Assembly: GCF_016612505.1 (NCBI RefSeq)
Contig: NZ_JAENRR010000005.1
Span: 62,001-126,000 of the forward strand
Direction: 5' to 3'
Source: Carboxylicivirga marina
GTDB taxonomy: Bacteria > Bacteroidota > Bacteroidia > Bacteroidales > Marinilabiliaceae
DNA: 64,000 bases
Shown: piece by piece, positions 62,001 to 64,000 of the stretch
Position numbering within the stretch: the stretch's first letter is position 1
How the letters are laid out: each line of letters opens with the position of its first letter
Position numbers and translations under genes: made by a program
The notes under the pieces: model-generated
What the model was told of the DNA's origin: nothing
The model's input: the letters and a program-made list of their open reading frames with translations, nothing else
Databases searched by the model: none

Positions 62001-62223
62001 CTGAACCTTGAGGAACTGTTATATTATACATACCGCTTATATCGGTAATTGTTCCATTAGAAGTTCCTTTTTGAAGTACGGAAACACCCGGTATTGGTTG
62101 TCCGTCTTCTGTACTTGTTACTGTACCTGTAACATTTAAATCCTGAGCGTATATAAACGCTCCGAAAATGAGTGTTGGTATAAGCAACAAACACCTTTTA
62201 AACCAACTTACATTTTTTTTCAT
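59074..62223 (-). CDS. SusC/RagA-family TonB-linked outer-membrane transporter
   Basis: A 1049-residue TonB-dependent receptor. Order: signal peptide; carboxypeptidase-regulatory-like domain (about 28-105; VTGTVTSTEDGQPIPGVSVL); the SusC/RagA box LDEVVVTALGIEREKKSLGY (about 107-126); plug domain (about 135-255; IILRGNNSLTGDNQPLIVVD, VLKGASAAALYGSRAGNGVI); then a 22-strand barrel ending WTFNLSLKF. Forms a nutrient pump with the SusD lipoprotein encoded next, energised by TonB. A terminator lies upstream, so this operon is separate from the next one. Confidence 0.95.
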   Translation of the reverse strand: MKKNVSWFKRCLLLIPTLIFGAFIYAQDLNVTGTVTSTEDGQPIPGVSVLQKGTSNGTITDISGMYNITVPQGSVLVFSFIGMASEEVTVTSVGPYDIEMQSETEGLDEVVVTALGIEREKKSLGYAMQEVEGNAVVDAREQNLANTLSGKVSGLQVVRGAGGPSGSSKIILRGNNSLTGDNQPLIVVDGMPINNFTDGAEVDQWGSGDGRDFGSGIGDLNADDIESMSVLKGASAAALYGSRAGNGVILITTKKGTKGKGAGFTINSRFGVESLLTQPELQDEFGQGSDGIYDRMSGSSWGPKAEGQMVDNWEGKQVPLQTYDNVENFFRTGTISNHNISFSQQYNKTSVFASLTRFDNKSMIPETDVDRTTFTVRVNTEFGENERWKFDSKVSYINSNSENRPLPGIAAQNNTFFTIWTLPRSIDIREFNPSIDEDGNQIWWDDGNTPQGNPWWNLQYGKNTDTRDRFMGFMMLAYEFNPWLSAEIKGGTDFYTTKKEEKIHTGGIVRPAGVYSKNFDEVYENNLSFLVKMQKDDIIDRLGTFLTFGGNLMHQKSQGMGGNSGDLVVPNLFALNNGENPPTVSERFSERKMNSLYGSLQLNWDGYLFLDATMRNDWSSTLSEDNRSFLYPSISLSGIVTDMLDKNGIDVPSWITYAKVRGSYAEVGNDLNPYELYNTYSIGKSPSPHEQTTAQPGSTLYDSGVVNELIKSYELGFDIRFINNRFGLDFTWYKTNATNQLIKLPLDSFSGYKNKIVNAGNIQNKGIEIMLDADIFRNPDGFNWTVTANMSQNENKILELEGDVEEYSLGAVDDLKIVAMVGGDYGEMYGKKMLRVEDEVSQYFGQVIVDESGLPIKGDEWEYLGNQQPDWMVGITNSFSYKNLMLSFLLDMKFGGKIFSGTTAFTHGRGVAAGTVVNGEREEFVYEGVVDNGDGTYAQNSTAVSPELYWGRVASQGNLGITDEFTYDASSIRIRNLKLGYKLPTKWFNDIPIVGADVSIIGNNVWLIDSDTPGIDPESVIGVGTNAIGMEMGSPPTMKSWTFNLSLKF

Positions 62224-62319
62224 ACGTGTGATTTTTTAGGTTATTAATAATCATGATTGTTATTTATTGTTAATATTTAGATTATACATGTCATACATCT
62301 TATAATATTAATTCACCAG

Positions 62320-62349
62320 CAAAAATGATTTAGTTTAATAATTATCAAA
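62320..62349 (-). promoter_or_regulatory. candidate promoter of the SusC/SusD operon
   Basis: On the minus strand TTTG (62349-62346), 18 bases, then CATTTTTG (62327-62320), one mismatch to TAnnTTTG. The leader to the SusC start would be about 90 bases. The rest of 62224-62462 shows nothing else. Confidence 0.45.
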
Positions 62350-62462
62350 CGGTTGAATGTAGGCATAGCACAAATGATAATCAAGTATTATTTTACATTT
62401 CTTTACAATTAGGAACATGTTTAATCATTTTGAAACATATTTACACCTTTGTAATTGCCCAT

Positions 62463-62492
62463 AAAAAAAGAGCCCTGCCTTAGCAGAGCTCT
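62463..62492 (-). terminator. Rho-independent terminator of the upstream SusD gene
   Basis: AGAGCCCTGC (62469-62478) pairs with GCAGAGCTCT (62483-62492), loop CTTA, one mismatch; seven T follow on the minus strand. Confidence 0.92.
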
Positions 62493-62547
62493 TCTTCATT
62501 AATCGCACTTATATAATAGTTTGGTTTTAGAGACTAAAATTATAAGA

Positions 62548-64000
62548 TTAGTAATTTGCCCACCATACTTTATTCATCATGTCCTTACTTTCTTCTGGTA
62601 CATTATCATTAATGGCCACTTCACTTTCAGGCACTCTCATTCGCTGAGGCAGTTTAAAATTTGTACTACCTTGGGCATATTTCTCAATAGTTCTTTCCTC
62701 AGTTGCCCCATCAGGATTTACCCATGTACCTGTTATTGTCATGTCCTTATCAAGATAAACAAACTCAGGATGGCCTGTACGACGAAGAATTGAAAACGCC
62801 TGATGAGGCATTGTGTAAGCTGACACCCAGCGTTCGGTAGCAATTATAGCTTCTTTATCGTCCGCATCGCCACTGTTGAATTTGGCTACTACATCATCAG
62901 CAAAAGTACCAACTTCAGCACCCCACTTCTCGCAACTTGCTTCTAAGCCCGCTTTTAGCCACTCAGCATCTGATTGTCCGTACGATACTAAATTACGGTT
63001 AACGGCTTCGGCTAAGGCTAAACAAACTTCGGCATAATCGAGGCTTACCGGACTCCATGTCCCACCATCGTACCATATCGATGGGTGCATCCAAGAGTAA
63101 TTATGAACTTCTCCCTCTACATCATCATTCTGAATATTTGTAATCACACCATCTTTAAGGAAGTATTCAGCTCTTCCTGGTCGACCTTTATGCTCATGCC
63201 CTTCCTTACCAAAAGGTTTCATAAAATACTTATCGAGGCGTGGATCATAAATACCAGACAAAGCATTAATATCATCTGTCGATGACCCACCTTCTTTGAC
63301 TTGTGATGCAAATAATGCGCTCCCTTTCATCACTTCAACGATTTCACGAGCAGGAATAAATGCTCCTGGACCAGGTCCCCAAGACAAGTTATATCCATCC
63401 CACTGGTATTCGCCATTTGGCATTGAACCAGGCCATGTTTTGAAGAAACCATAATATTGATTGTGAAGATCGGTTGATGATTGTGTTCGTTCTACCATAA
63501 CATTATCATCGTTCCCTTCTAACAACGGATATTTTACGATATCTGCTAAAATAGTTTTAGCTCCATCGGCATCGGCATTTGAACGACGTAAAGCCATGCG
63601 TAAACGAAGTGAATTAGCAAACTTTCTCCATTTTGAAACATCTCCACCGTAAACTAAATCATAGTCAGACATTGTTCCAATATTTACATCAGCGGCCAAA
63701 TAGTCCTCCACAGCCATTTTTAATTTAGCTTCAATATCGTCATAGATATCTTTTTGAGCATCAAATTTTGGCGTTGGAATATCAATATTACCATGTTCTG
63801 AATAGGGTGCATCCCCAAATAAATCGGTTATTTTAAGAAACTGAAATGAACGTAATACATGACATATTCCTGTAAATTCTTTTGCAAACTCATCCTCAGG
63901 ATTTTGTTCGTAATACTCTAAAAGAACATTGGTATTAGCAAATAACGCTCCTCCATAGTGATTGACGAAAGAAGAAGAATTATAAGAATCCCAGGCAGCT
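62548..64000 (-). CDS. SusD/RagB-family lipoprotein, second system (5' end outside window)
   Basis: The frame stays open to the window edge; the ATG at 63717 lies inside conserved sequence and is not the start. Upstream residues such as LRSFQFLKITDLFGDAPYSE and FDAQKDIYDDIEAKLKMAVE, followed by WRKFANSLRLRMALR and, near the end, ATERWVSAYTMPHQAFSILR and KLPQRMRVP, are typical of SusD-like_2 proteins. At least 484 residues are visible. A partner susC gene is expected just beyond the window. It is a diverged paralogue of the SusD at 57119-59059. Confidence 0.93.
   Translation of the reverse strand, partial: AAWDSYNSSSFVNHYGGALFANTNVLLEYYEQNPEDEFAKEFTGICHVLRSFQFLKITDLFGDAPYSEHGNIDIPTPKFDAQKDIYDDIEAKLKMAVEDYLAADVNIGTMSDYDLVYGGDVSKWRKFANSLRLRMALRRSNADADGAKTILADIVKYPLLEGNDDNVMVERTQSSTDLHNQYYGFFKTWPGSMPNGEYQWDGYNLSWGPGPGAFIPAREIVEVMKGSALFASQVKEGGSSTDDINALSGIYDPRLDKYFMKPFGKEGHEHKGRPGRAEYFLKDGVITNIQNDDVEGEVHNYSWMHPSIWYDGGTWSPVSLDYAEVCLALAEAVNRNLVSYGQSDAEWLKAGLEASCEKWGAEVGTFADDVVAKFNSGDADDKEAIIATERWVSAYTMPHQAFSILRRTGHPEFVYLDKDMTITGTWVNPDGATEERTIEKYAQGSTNFKLPQRMRVPESEVAINDNVPEESKDMMNKVWWANY

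Noticed and set aside
57119-62223. Complete polysaccharide utilisation locus
   Set aside because: Only a SusC/SusD pair is visible; no glycoside hydrolase, lyase, sulfatase or dedicated regulator in view.

Overview
The window is AT-rich and reads as chromosomal DNA of a Bacteroidota bacterium, probably a free-living, Marinilabiliales-like member (genus not determined). The evidence is the family content: SusC/SusD pairs, PorP/SprF with a giant protein carrying a gliding-type C-terminal domain (type IX secretion), a Bat/MoxR operon and an RprX/RprY-type two-component system. Many promoters also carry the Bacteroidota -7 element TAnnTTTG. No phage, transposase, integrase, rRNA, tRNA or CRISPR was recognised.

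Layout. 1-5.3 kb: end of a QueG-like Fe-S protein, a SlyD-type prolyl isomerase, chorismate synthase, an exonuclease/GIY-YIG nuclease, and an unannotated structured RNA candidate with its own promoter (about 5108-5315). 5.3-7.0 kb: a YihY/BrkB membrane protein and the RNase P RNA gene (minus strand). 7.0-20.4 kb: a five-gene minus-strand operon for a surface system: small secreted protein, 3068-residue repeat adhesin with a type IX secretion C-terminal domain, PorP/SprF, a PorE-like TPR/beta-propeller/OmpA protein and a SPOR-like protein. 20.6-22.6 kb: two related proteins of unknown function. 22.9-27 kb: a DUF4097 protein, response regulator and histidine kinase, divergent from an acidic secreted protein. 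The divergent promoter region holds five TTAAC boxes at about one-helical-turn spacing. 27.4-35.9 kb: the MoxR/Bat operon (moxR, DUF58, a membrane protein, batA, batB, batC, batD, batE).

36-40.7 kb: PHP phosphatase, a BFD-like protein, QueA, a Smr-domain protein and a CPBP protease. 41-46.2 kb: a likely carboxylate module: DUF3360 permease, Cache-PAS-CBS-DUF294 sensor, SatP-type acetate channel; the two transporter genes have near-identical promoter/start regions. 46.4-48.6 kb: HtpG. 48.77-49.13 kb: seventeen 21-bp tandem repeats, each close to palindromic. 49.1-52.5 kb: BtuFCD vitamin B12 importer behind a cobalamin riboswitch. 52.6-57 kb: dipeptidyl peptidase III, a secreted protein of unknown function and threonine dehydrogenase. 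57-64 kb: a SusC/SusD pair and the 3' part of a second SusD gene that leaves the window.

Most transcription units end in clear hairpin-plus-T terminators. The least explained elements are the structured RNA, the phased TTAAC array, the palindromic 21-bp array, the paralogous pair at 20.6-22.6 kb and the carboxylate module.
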